From positions 496,001-560,000 of the forward strand of contig OY762959.1 in the NCBI GenBank assembly GCA_963667205.1: a DNA stretch of 64,000 nt. The letters are read 5' to 3'. The translations under genes were made by a program, and so were the position numbers. The notes beneath the pieces are model-generated. The model ran no database searches, had not been told where the DNA came from, and was given only the letters and a program-made list of their open reading frames with translations. This DNA comes from CF-162 sp963667205 (GTDB lineage: Bacteria > Chloroflexota > Dehalococcoidia > SM23-28-2 > RBG-16-64-32). This document shows, piece after piece, positions 8,868 to 16,311 of the stretch; positions within the stretch are counted from its first letter, which is position 1, and every line of letters begins with the position of its first letter.

Positions 8868-10322
8868 ATGGGGTACGGTAGTAGATCGGTCAGGTCTCTG
8901 AGGCGTAGGCTAGCGAACTTGGCTATCTTGCTGGGCCTGGCTTCTTTGTTGGCGGGCCCTCTGCTGCCGCCTGCGCATGCCAACAGCGACTACGTGGGCG
9001 TCATCAGAATAGACGGCACCATAGACTCCGTCAGTGAGCGCTTTCTTTCACGAGCGATTGACAAGGCGACGGGTGACCGAGCCCGCCTTGCGGTCATCGA
9101 ACTCGATACTCCGGGCGGCCTGCTGAGTTCGACCCGCGACATGGTGGAGACGATCCTGGGGGCAGAAATCCCCGTCGCCGTCTACGTTTCCCCACAGGGA
9201 GCTCGAGCGGCCTCGGCCGGCACCTTCATCACCACCACCGCAAATTTCGCGGTTATGGCGCCGGGCACAAACATAGGCGCCGCTTCCCCTGTTGCCTCCG
9301 GCGGACAGGACCTGCCATCAACGCTGGAGAAGAAGATCAACGAAGACACAAGGGCCTTCATAAGGAGCATCGCCGACACGAGGGGGAGGAACTCACAGGC
9401 GCTGGAAGACACCGTCACCAAGGCCCTGGCCTACACGGCTGGCGAGGCCGTAGAAATGGGTGTCGTCGATTTCATTGCGACGGACTTGACCGACCTGCTG
9501 GCCCAGCTCGATGGGCAGACGGCGGAGACCGCAGCCGGAACAGTCACCGTGCGAACAAAGGACGCGCCTATTCGGGAGATCAAGACCAATCTCCTCGAGA
9601 GGTTCCTCGGCATCGTGGCGAACCCCAACATCGCCAGCCTACTCCTCTCCATCGGCTTCCTGGCGATCCTGATCGAGCTATACTCCCCCGGCTTTATCGG
9701 CCCTGGCGTGGTTGGTGTTATCTCCGTCTTGCTTGGGTTCGTTGGCCTGGGCCAGCTCCCGGTCAATTGGGTGGGGGTAGGGCTGATTTTATTCGCCATG
9801 CTCCTTCTCTTTCTCGAGTTCCAGCAACCTGGTCTCGGGATCTTCGGTATAGGGGGCCTGGTGAGCATGGTCATCGGGCTGCTCTTCCTGTTGGGCAACA
9901 TATCCGGGGAGCCCGATATCCCCGAGCCCAGCTTTCGGGTGAGCCTCTGGGTAGTTGGCTCCGTTGCCGGTGTGATGGCCTCCATCATCGCGTTCTTTTC
10001 ATACCTCGCGAGGGCTACCGGGTCCGGAATGATAGAGGGTACCATCGTCGGTCAAACGGGTATCGCCGCCTCTGACCTGGCTCCTTCGGGCCGGATAAGG
10101 ATCGAGGATCAGGAATGGACTGCCACTACCGACGCTGACACTCTCATACACGAAGGAGAGGAGGTGACGGTAGTCGGCGAGTACGGCGAAATTCTAAAAG
10201 TGGCCGCGGCCTCACAGGCAGGCGGTGAGGGAAGAGCGTCACGAATCGGAAAGCGTCTGCCGTCGATGCTAGGCCGGCTTATCCGCAGGGGCAAGTTTCG
10301 ACGGAATCCACCTGCGGGCTAA
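8868..10322 (+). CDS. NfeD-family membrane-bound serine protease (ClpP class)
   Basis: The order of parts fits full-length NfeD1b/SppA-like proteins. There is a signal peptide (~15-40, ending PPAHAN), then a ClpP-fold domain (~42-250) with IELDTPGGLLSSTRDM, the nucleophile Ser in RAASAGTFI, and a downstream Lys in the STLEKKINEDTRAF region as general base. Four to five TM helices follow (~255-385), and a small C-terminal OB-type NfeD domain (GQTGIAASDLAPSGRIRIED...). It starts 22 nt before the flotillin gene, forming the classic nfeD-floA pair that acts together in membrane microdomain and quality-control functions. The start at 8868 puts the signal peptide in frame. The pair lies between two ~200-bp direct repeats, suggesting it arrived or duplicated as a unit. 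Confidence 0.93.
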   Translation: MGYGSRSVRSLRRRLANLAILLGLASLLAGPLLPPAHANSDYVGVIRIDGTIDSVSERFLSRAIDKATGDRARLAVIELDTPGGLLSSTRDMVETILGAEIPVAVYVSPQGARAASAGTFITTTANFAVMAPGTNIGAASPVASGGQDLPSTLEKKINEDTRAFIRSIADTRGRNSQALEDTVTKALAYTAGEAVEMGVVDFIATDLTDLLAQLDGQTAETAAGTVTVRTKDAPIREIKTNLLERFLGIVANPNIASLLLSIGFLAILIELYSPGFIGPGVVGVISVLLGFVGLGQLPVNWVGVGLILFAMLLLFLEFQQPGLGIFGIGGLVSMVIGLLFLLGNISGEPDIPEPSFRVSLWVVGSVAGVMASIIAFFSYLARATGSGMIEGTIVGQTGIAASDLAPSGRIRIEDQEWTATTDADTLIHEGEEVTVVGEYGEILKVAAASQAGGEGRASRIGKRLPSMLGRLIRRGKFRRNPPAG

Positions 10323-10344
10323 ATGACCAGAAGGAGGGCAAGAT

Positions 10345-11748
10345 ATGGCAGGGTTCCAAACTGTCGGGCCTAACGAGGCGATGATCATTTCGGGTGGCGG
10401 CAAGCAACCTAGGGTGGTGGTCGGGGGTCGCGCGTTCGTCTATCCGATCATCCAGCGCACCCAATACCTGTCCCTGGAGGTGATGACCCTCACGGTGGAA
10501 ACGGCAAGGGTGTATACCAGCGAGGGCGTCCCCGTCTCTGTTGATGGTGTGGCTCAGGTGAAGGTAGCAAGGGTGGACGAGGCCATCCGGACCGCGGCTC
10601 AGCAGTTCCTTGGGAAGGGCGCTGAGGAGATTGCACGAATAGCCCTTCAGACCATGGAGGGGCACCAGCGGGCCATGCTGGGCACCATGACCGTGGAGCA
10701 GATATACAAGGACCGGGACACCTTCGCCGGGCAGGTGCGGGAGGTGGCGTCGACTGACATGGCGAACATGGGCCTAGAGATCGTCAGCTTTACCATCAGG
10801 GACATCCGCGATGAAGAAGGGTACCTCGACGCCCTGGGCGTGAAGAGGACGTCCGAGGTCAAGCGAGACGCGACCATCGGACAGGCTGAAGCAGAGAGGG
10901 ACGCGGGAATCCGGTCTGCGCAGGCGGAGCGGCTACGCGAGGCGGCAAGATTCGAGGCGGATACCGGCATCGCGGAGTCGGAGCGGGACTTCGGTATCGA
11001 GAAGGCCGCCTACGACAAGGAGGTCAAGGCACGACAGGCGGAAGCGGAGCTGGCATACGCCCTTCAGGCGACGAAGACGAAACAGCAGATCCGGCAAGAA
11101 GAGGTCCAGATCGATGTGGTCGATCGGCAGAAGCAGATCGAAGTCCAACAGCAAGAGATCGAGCGCAAGGAGCTCGAGCTGGAGGCCACGGTGAGGAAGC
11201 CGGCGGAGGCGGAGCGTTACCGTGCGACGACGGTTGCGGAGGGAGAGAAGGCGCGCGTCGTGGCTGAGGCCGAGGCCGAGGCCGCAGGCATCAGGAAACG
11301 GGGAGAGGCTGAGGCCGATGCCATAAAGGCCCGCGGTCTCGCCGAGGCCGAGGCGATGAGGCGGAAGGCAGAGGCGTGGAAGGAGTACGGCCAGGCAGCG
11401 ATGATCGAGCAGCTTTTGGTCGCGCTACCCGAGGTCGCGACCGCCGTGGCGCAGCCGCTAGCCAAGACCGAGCGGATCGTGGTGATCAGCTCCGGTGGAA
11501 GCAACTCGGATGGAGCAGGAGCGAGCAAGGTCACCGGCGACGTGACTAACATCATCGCCCAGATCCCCGCCGTTATCGAGTCGCTGACCGGGATAGACAT
11601 CCTGGGGACACTTAAGGAGCTGCCGGGGGTCAAGACATCGGACCAAGGTTCCGCAGAGGCCGGGCCTGGAAACGGGGGCCGCCGCCAACGCGGACCGCGA
11701 ACCGTAGAGGTGAAAAGTGACGAGCAGGAGGCCGGAGAAGATGAGTAA
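10345..11748 (+). CDS. Flotillin-like SPFH-domain protein
   Basis: AAGGAGG stands 7-8 nt before ATG. Residues 1-170 form the SPFH/band-7 domain (MAGFQTVGPNEAMIISGGG..., later GKGAEEIARIALQTMEGHQR and SFTIRDIRDEEGYLDALG). Residues ~170-350 are a long Glu/Ala/Lys/Arg coiled coil rich in AEAEA repeats, as in flotillin and YqiK proteins. A Gly-rich, acidic tail (~385-467) follows. No N-terminal TM helix is obvious. Flotillins scaffold membrane microdomains; the NfeD partner is directly upstream in the same operon. Length (467 aa) is normal for the family. Confidence 0.93.
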   Translation: MAGFQTVGPNEAMIISGGGKQPRVVVGGRAFVYPIIQRTQYLSLEVMTLTVETARVYTSEGVPVSVDGVAQVKVARVDEAIRTAAQQFLGKGAEEIARIALQTMEGHQRAMLGTMTVEQIYKDRDTFAGQVREVASTDMANMGLEIVSFTIRDIRDEEGYLDALGVKRTSEVKRDATIGQAEAERDAGIRSAQAERLREAARFEADTGIAESERDFGIEKAAYDKEVKARQAEAELAYALQATKTKQQIRQEEVQIDVVDRQKQIEVQQQEIERKELELEATVRKPAEAERYRATTVAEGEKARVVAEAEAEAAGIRKRGEAEADAIKARGLAEAEAMRRKAEAWKEYGQAAMIEQLLVALPEVATAVAQPLAKTERIVVISSGGSNSDGAGASKVTGDVTNIIAQIPAVIESLTGIDILGTLKELPGVKTSDQGSAEAGPGNGGRRQRGPRTVEVKSDEQEAGEDE

Positions 11749-11826
11749 GTTGACACCCGCCTAGCGGGGTGCACGATCTATTCCCGCGCTGGCAAGCTTT
11801 GTCGGAGCCATCCTCATCGCTAGCGT

Positions 11827-12126
11827 CAGACCGCCTTCGCTGAGCGCAACGAGTCGGCGGAGGAGTCGATCAGTGTGCGGATCGGCCTGAACGCGGGAGA
11901 GCCGATAGCGGAGGACGATCCGGGCGGACGCGGTGATCTCTTCGGCGCATCGGTGAACATGGCCGCGCGTATCGCAGGGAAGGCGGGCGGCGGCGAGATA
12001 CTGGCCTCGTACGTCGTGCGAGAACTCGTCGCCGGTAAGGAGTTCTTGTCGCCGACCGCGGCGAAACGGAGCTGCGGGGGCTTAGAGGACCCGGTGCGCG
12101 TGTACGAGGTGAGATGGCGGGAGGAG
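11827..12126 (+). pseudogene. Class III adenylate/guanylate cyclase, C-terminal fragment
   Basis: The frame from 11827 reads FAERNESAEESISVRIGLNA and then GDLFGASVNMAARIAGKAGG, GEILASYVVRELVAGKEF and LEDPVRVYEVRW. This is the second half of a class III nucleotidyl cyclase domain of the type common in Chloroflexota and Actinobacteria regulators. The first half with the metal-binding Asp is missing. In the middle the conserved ADRGETELRG segment is readable only in another frame (around 12045-12085), with a compensating shift back (extra A in CTT-A-GAG). Two indels plus N-terminal loss mark it as decayed. It sits between flotillin and the second direct repeat. Confidence 0.8.
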
Positions 12127-12193
12127 CAGAACGAGACGCAATCAGACGCGAATCTGTGGACGAAGACGCCCCAGGTGACGGTGAGTGTGGCGA

Positions 12194-12398
12194 GCCATCG
12201 GTTTCGCCGTCAAGCGAATGGCTCCACAGCCGATAACACCCCGCTCTAGTGCTCGCCATGACAGGTACGGCGCTCTAGTGCTCAGGCGTAAATACTTTGG
12301 AAGCAGCTGCTCTACCACTGAGCTACTCCCGCTCGGTTTCGTGCCTGTTTACAGATAATAACTGGAGGGCGTTGGCCGCTCTAGTGCTCCAGCAGCCG
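12194..12398. repeat. ~200-bp direct repeat, copy B, containing a tRNA-Gly 5' half
   Basis: Second copy of the block at 8363-8567, same orientation, with the same three GCTCTAGTGCTC words and the same junction into the tRNA half. It is more diverged in the tRNA part than copy A. Confidence 0.85.
12295..12332 (-). pseudogene. tRNA-Gly 5' half, diverged anticodon
   Basis: The same 38-nt extent as 8463-8500, with two substitutions. One changes the anticodon CCC to CCA and the other alters the D-arm side. The junction into unrelated sequence is at the same base as in copy A. Confidence 0.85.
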
Positions 12399-12436
12399 AG
12401 GGTGCCGGTCCTGGTTGGTGCTTACTTCGGAATCAT

Positions 12437-13629
12437 CTATCGGCTAGTCACCTCGTCTTCGGCCAGCAGAGGCAACGGGTCCATCCCCAGCGCCGCCCGA
12501 TAGGTGGAGTGGTAGTGGTGTAGGGCGGGCTCGTTGCGGCCAAACACCACGTGTTCCAGCGACCCCGCGTCGGCCGCTCGTTGCTGGCTCGCCGCAACTA
12601 CGTAATCCTTGTCGCGAATGATCGAGGCGAACGCCTAACCCATTCCGCGAAGCACCTCCTCTTGGGCACTGTCAACTTCGGTGTCCGGCCAGACGTAGAA
12701 CGAGATGCGACTTACGTGCTGGTTTGGCTGTCCTGGAGTCGGGTAGGCGCGCACAAGGAAGCAACCAAAATCAGACGGCATGAGCTGGACGTTTGGGAAG
12801 ATCCAGTACACAGGGAGGCCCGGGGTGGTAATGCGCCATTCGTTCTCCGGCAGCGTCAGCATCTCGTCGATGGCGCGGCGGCAAAGTATCATGCGATGAT
12901 TCCGGCCAAACGTGTCGTAGAACTGCACGTTCCCGTGGAACGTGAGGGACAGCGTTTTGCTGTGAAGCACCGGGAAGTGGTAGGTTTCGCCAAACGTGTC
13001 CATCGCAAGCTTCCAGTTGCAGGCCACTTCGTAGGTGTCAACGCCGAGGTTGCGAAGACTGCCGTAGTTCCAGCTCGCAAACTCCTCATTTAGCTCGTCG
13101 CCCAAGAGCGACGCGAGGTCGATCGTTCCCTTCGGGTTGGGATGGACCCAGAGGATGCCGTGGGGTCCGTCGCCGGCAACTCCACGAGACCGAGGCACGA
13201 TGCATCGACCTCGCCGAAATGATCCGGCTTGGTCAGGCCGAGCAGCGTCCCGTCGAGGCCGTATGTCCAATTGTGAAATGGGCAGCTGAAGTTCTTGGCT
13301 TCGCCGCGCTCTTGCGTTTCCAGGAGGGAGCCCCGGTGCCGGCATGAGTTCACAAACGCCCGAACTTGGCCCTCCTGATCGCGGGTCGCCAGAATCGGCA
13401 CGCCCAGATCGTCGACCGTCATAAAGGAGCCCGACGCCGGCAGGTCTCCCGTTAGTCCGATCACCTGAGGATGCCCGACGAAAAACTCGTGCCACTCGCG
13501 CTCCGCCAGCTCGGGGTCGTTATTGACCTGCGTCGGGTTGAGCATCAGCCCACCCCCATCGACATTCGTACTCGCGTCGAGATGAGTCTCGAGCTGCTTG
13601 ATGAGTTGGACCTGTACCTCATGGCGCAC
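12437..13629 (-). pseudogene. Rieske-type aromatic ring-hydroxylating oxygenase alpha subunit, two frameshifts
   Basis: The first frame (13629 to ~13166) carries the Rieske [2Fe-2S] site CRHRGSLLE...CPFHNWTYGL. The second frame continues HGILWVHPNPKGTIDL and contains the mononuclear iron region NWKLAMDTFGETYHFPVLH. A further shift near 12635 restores FASIIRDKDYVVAASQQRAA and GRNEPALHHYHSTYRAALGM to a TAG at 12437-12439. Joined, the three pieces give a normal-length (~395 aa) oxygenase alpha subunit, so nothing but two indels disables it. It would oxidise an aromatic or heterocyclic substrate with separate electron-transfer partners; none are nearby. Genuine decay and sequence error are both possible. 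Confidence 0.88.
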
Positions 13630-13667
13630 TGGCTGCCTCTAGTCTCATAGGGCGCTGGTAGAGAAAA

Positions 13668-13708
13668 GGAAGAACCATCTGCCGTCGTTCAAACTCGATG
13701 GTTCTTCC
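13668..13708. terminator. 12-bp inverted repeat between Rieske pseudogene and tandem repeat
   Basis: GGAAGAACCATC (13668-13679) pairs perfectly with GATGGTTCTTCC (13697-13708) around a 17-nt loop. There is no long T run, so it may be a weak terminator or a regulatory stem-loop in the leader of the Rieske gene (minus strand). Confidence 0.5.
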
Positions 13709-13746
13709 GCGCGTTACGTTGAGGGACGGCCGTCTGATTAGTCAAG

Positions 13747-13896
13747 TGGGGCGGGAGACGGGAATCGCCCAACGGGTCGCCGTTGGCGAAACCCTGCGCC
13801 GCTCCCGAGCAGCGATCGGCCTGGAGCGGGAGACCGGGATCGCCCAACGGGTCGCCGACGGCGAAACCCTGCGCCACTCCCGAGCAGCGATCAGCC
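13747..13896. repeat. Two tandem 75-bp tRNA-like repeat units
   Basis: Units at 13747-13821 and 13822-13896 each begin TGG(A/G)GCGGGAGAC, as the tRNA-Gly 3' end does. Each carries ATCGCCCAACGGGTCGCC, GGCGAAACCCTGCGCC and CTCCCGAGCAGCGATC. The period of 75 bp equals the tRNA gene length, and the array ends exactly where the tRNA 3' half begins at 13897. CGGGAG/CTCCCG and GGGTCGCC/GGCGAAACCC are complementary arms, so each unit can fold into a closed structure. Confidence 0.85.
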
Positions 13897-13943
13897 TGGA
13901 GCGGAAGACCGGGATCGAACCGGCGACTCTCTGCTTGGGAAGC
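13897..13943 (-). pseudogene. tRNA-Gly(CCC) 3' half
   Basis: Starting with the encoded CCA end, 47 nt match the 3' part of the tRNA at 5397 with two substitutions: one in the acceptor stem (GCGGGAG to GCGGAAG, + strand) and one next to the anticodon stem. The match ends just past the anticodon loop (CTTGGGAAGC), then continues TTACGTTTCGCGA. The 5' half is absent. Confidence 0.88.
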
Positions 13944-14020
13944 TTACGTTTCGCGAGTCGCTTCCTGTCGAGCGGCGAACGGTCGCGTGGCCTTCCGGGC
14001 TCGCGCCGGCGAGGCTACGA

Positions 14021-14329
14021 CTAGTCGGTATCGAGGCGCTTGCCGTTGTGGTCTCCGCTGTTGTGGTGAAAGCCGATCACGCGCCCGTCACCATCTGCGG
14101 CGACGTGGCGCAATTCGGCCTTGAATGTACCCGCCGTCTCTCCGCCATATCGGCCGAATTGGGCAAAGGCCGCGTCACGGCCGCTGTGGTCGCCAGCGAT
14201 GGGGCTTCGTCCCGGCGTGTGCCACGAGGCGTTCTCGTCGAAGAGTTCGCTGAGCGTCTTCATGTCGGCCGCACGCGGTCGATCGAGAGTGCGGGCGCTG
14301 TGATAGCGTTTAGGCCGCGATGGCTTCAC
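14021..14329 (-). pseudogene. NTF2/SnoaL-like fold protein fragment
   Basis: Residues ~23-100 read DMKTLSELFDENASWHTPGR, SGRDAAFAQFGRYGGETAGT and RVIGFHHNSG. This is the core of a SnoaL-like (nuclear transport factor 2 family) protein. The normal N-terminal helix is replaced by an unrelated Arg-rich stretch, and the C-terminal strand is lost: the frame stops after LDTD, right beside the scrambled repeat region. The extreme 5' end overlaps the hyuA start (14320) on the other strand. Likely a truncated remnant. Confidence 0.7.
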
Positions 14330-16311
14330 GTGTGCTGGGCGTTGACTCCGGCGGGACGTTCACAGACCTGGTGCTCTGGGAGGACGGCGAGGTGCGGACG
14401 CACAAGCGCCCGAGCACGCCGGATGACCCCTCACTGGCGATCGTGGCCGGCATGCAGGAGGCGGGCCTGACGCCGGATGAGCTCGTCCACGGGTCGACCG
14501 TCGCGACGAACACGATCCTGACGGGGAGTGGCGCCCGGACAGCCTTCGTGACGACGAAGGGATTCCGGGACATGCTGACGATCGGGAGGCAGGCGCGATC
14601 GAGGGAGGATCTCTACAGTCTGACTCCCTCGCCGGTGCAAACGCTCGTTCCCCGCGAGCTGTGCTTCGAAGCCGACGAGCGCGTGAGCGCTGAGGGCGAC
14701 GTGCTGCGGAAACTGACGGAGGAGGAGGCGCGGCTGGTGATGGCGGATGTCGTCTCGTCCGGGGCGGAGTGCGTGGCGGTATGCCTGCTGTTCGCGTTTC
14801 TCGCCCCGGAACACGAGCGCCTGCTGAAACGCATCGGCGAGGAGCACGGCCTCTACGTGTCGGCTTCGCACGAGGTGTTGCCGGAGGCCCGCGAGTATGA
14901 GCGCGGCAGCACGACGGTGATCAGCTCTTACGTAGCGCCGGCGATGACGCGCTACCTCGAACGGCTCGAGCGGGCGACGAACGAGATGGCGGACGTCTCG
15001 CTGCGGGTGATGCTCTCGGACGCGACGACGACGGGAGTGCGCACGGCCTGCGAGAACGCCGTGCGGACAGTGCTTTCGGGGCCGGCAGCGGGGGTGACGG
15101 CAGCGTTCTCGCTGGCAGCGGCGCACGGCCACGATCGGGCGCTGACGTTCGACATGGGCGGGACTTCCTCCGACGTCGCGTTCTGCGACGGAGAGGTGGC
15201 GCTGCGGCGGGACGTGCTGGTCGGAGGCCTGCCGATCGCGACGCCGACGGTGGACGTGCACTCGGTAGGCGCCGGCGGCGGCTCGGTCGCGTTCATCGAC
15301 GAGGCTGGGGCGCTGCGCGTCGGTCCCGAGAGCGCGGGTGCGGATCCGGGGCCGGCGGCGTACGGCCGGGGCGGCCCGCCGACCGTCACGGACGCCCACG
15401 TGGTCCTGCGCCGGATCGCGCTCGACCGCTTCCTCGGCGGGCGGATGGAGATCGACGCGGAGGCGGCGAAGACCGCGATGGGGCGGCTGGCGGCCGGGCT
15501 TGAGAGCGACGTCGAGCAGGCAGCGGCGGCCGTGATCGACGTCGCGAACGCTGAGATGGAGCGGGCGGTACGGAGGGTGACGGTGGAGCGCGGGCACGAC
15601 CCGCGCGCGGCGGCGATGGTGGCCTTCGGAGGCGCGGGGCCGCTGCACGCCTGCGAGCTGGCGATGGCGTTCGGCATCTCCAGCGTGATCGTGCCGCCGC
15701 ACCCCGGCCTGCTGTCGGCGCTGGGGCTGGTGGTCGCCGACGAGGCGGTCGACACGGTGCTGCCGGTCTACGCGAAGGCACGCGGCGAGGCCGACGGCGC
15801 GCTGGCGACGGACCTCGGAGAACGCATCACAAAGGCGGCGGGGGAGCTGGGCTCGCGGATCGCGCGCGATGGCGTAGGGCCGGCGGCGACGCAGCTCTTC
15901 TTCTCGATGAAGTACCCCGGTCAGGCACACGAGCTGCTGCTGTCGGCGGAGGCGCTCGACCTGGAAGAGCTGTGCCCGCGCTTCGACGCGGCCCATCGCC
16001 AGCGATTCGGGCACGCCGATGCCGAGAGCCCGGTGGAGATCACGACTGTCCGGGTGCGGGTCTCGGCAGCGGCGGAGCGCGAGCTGCGGCTGAGCGCTCG
16101 GCCACGAGCGGGTGCAGAGCCGGAGCTAACGAGGGTCTGGGCCGACGGTGGGTGGCAGAACGGGCAGAGCTACGCGCGGGATGGACTCGGCGTCGGTGCT
16201 GAGGTTGCCGGGCCGGCTGTGATCCACCAGATGGACGCGACGACGCTCGTTCCACCGGGCTGGCATCTGCGCGTCGCCGAGGACACGAGCCTGCTTCTGG
16301 AGCGCACATGA
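14320..16311 (+). CDS. hyuA: Hydantoinase/oxoprolinase subunit A family (HyuA)
   Basis: The 663-residue length is normal for HyuA. The N-terminal Hydant_A_N domain opens VLGVDSGGTFTDLVLWEDG (phosphate-binding loop of the ASKHA ATPase fold) with the HGSTVATNTIL signature at ~52. The central domain has DMGGTSSDVAFCDG (~270) and the VDVHSVGAGGGS motif (~310), then VAFGGAGPLHACELA (~430). The family performs ATP-dependent ring opening of 5-oxoproline, hydantoins or related substrates, or acetone carboxylation. The exact substrate cannot be told from sequence. hyuB overlaps by 4 nt (ATGA), so the subunits are translationally coupled. Confidence 0.94.
   Translation: MASRVLGVDSGGTFTDLVLWEDGEVRTHKRPSTPDDPSLAIVAGMQEAGLTPDELVHGSTVATNTILTGSGARTAFVTTKGFRDMLTIGRQARSREDLYSLTPSPVQTLVPRELCFEADERVSAEGDVLRKLTEEEARLVMADVVSSGAECVAVCLLFAFLAPEHERLLKRIGEEHGLYVSASHEVLPEAREYERGSTTVISSYVAPAMTRYLERLERATNEMADVSLRVMLSDATTTGVRTACENAVRTVLSGPAAGVTAAFSLAAAHGHDRALTFDMGGTSSDVAFCDGEVALRRDVLVGGLPIATPTVDVHSVGAGGGSVAFIDEAGALRVGPESAGADPGPAAYGRGGPPTVTDAHVVLRRIALDRFLGGRMEIDAEAAKTAMGRLAAGLESDVEQAAAAVIDVANAEMERAVRRVTVERGHDPRAAAMVAFGGAGPLHACELAMAFGISSVIVPPHPGLLSALGLVVADEAVDTVLPVYAKARGEADGALATDLGERITKAAGELGSRIARDGVGPAATQLFFSMKYPGQAHELLLSAEALDLEELCPRFDAAHRQRFGHADAESPVEITTVRVRVSAAAERELRLSARPRAGAEPELTRVWADGGWQNGQSYARDGLGVGAEVAGPAVIHQMDATTLVPPGWHLRVAEDTSLLLERT

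Noticed and set aside
9431..10045. 204-codon minus-strand frame within nfeD
   Set aside because: Pro/Arg-rich shadow with no ribosome site; nfeD is complete on the plus strand.
13698..14124. Plus-strand ORFs over the tRNA-like repeats
   Set aside because: They translate the repeat and tRNA halves (ETGIAQRVA... units); such peptides arise whenever tRNA ends are read as protein.
14431..16014. Long minus-strand open frame (527 codons) opposite hyuA
   Set aside because: His/Arg-rich composition typical of the reverse frame of a GC-rich gene; hyuA on the plus strand has all family motifs.
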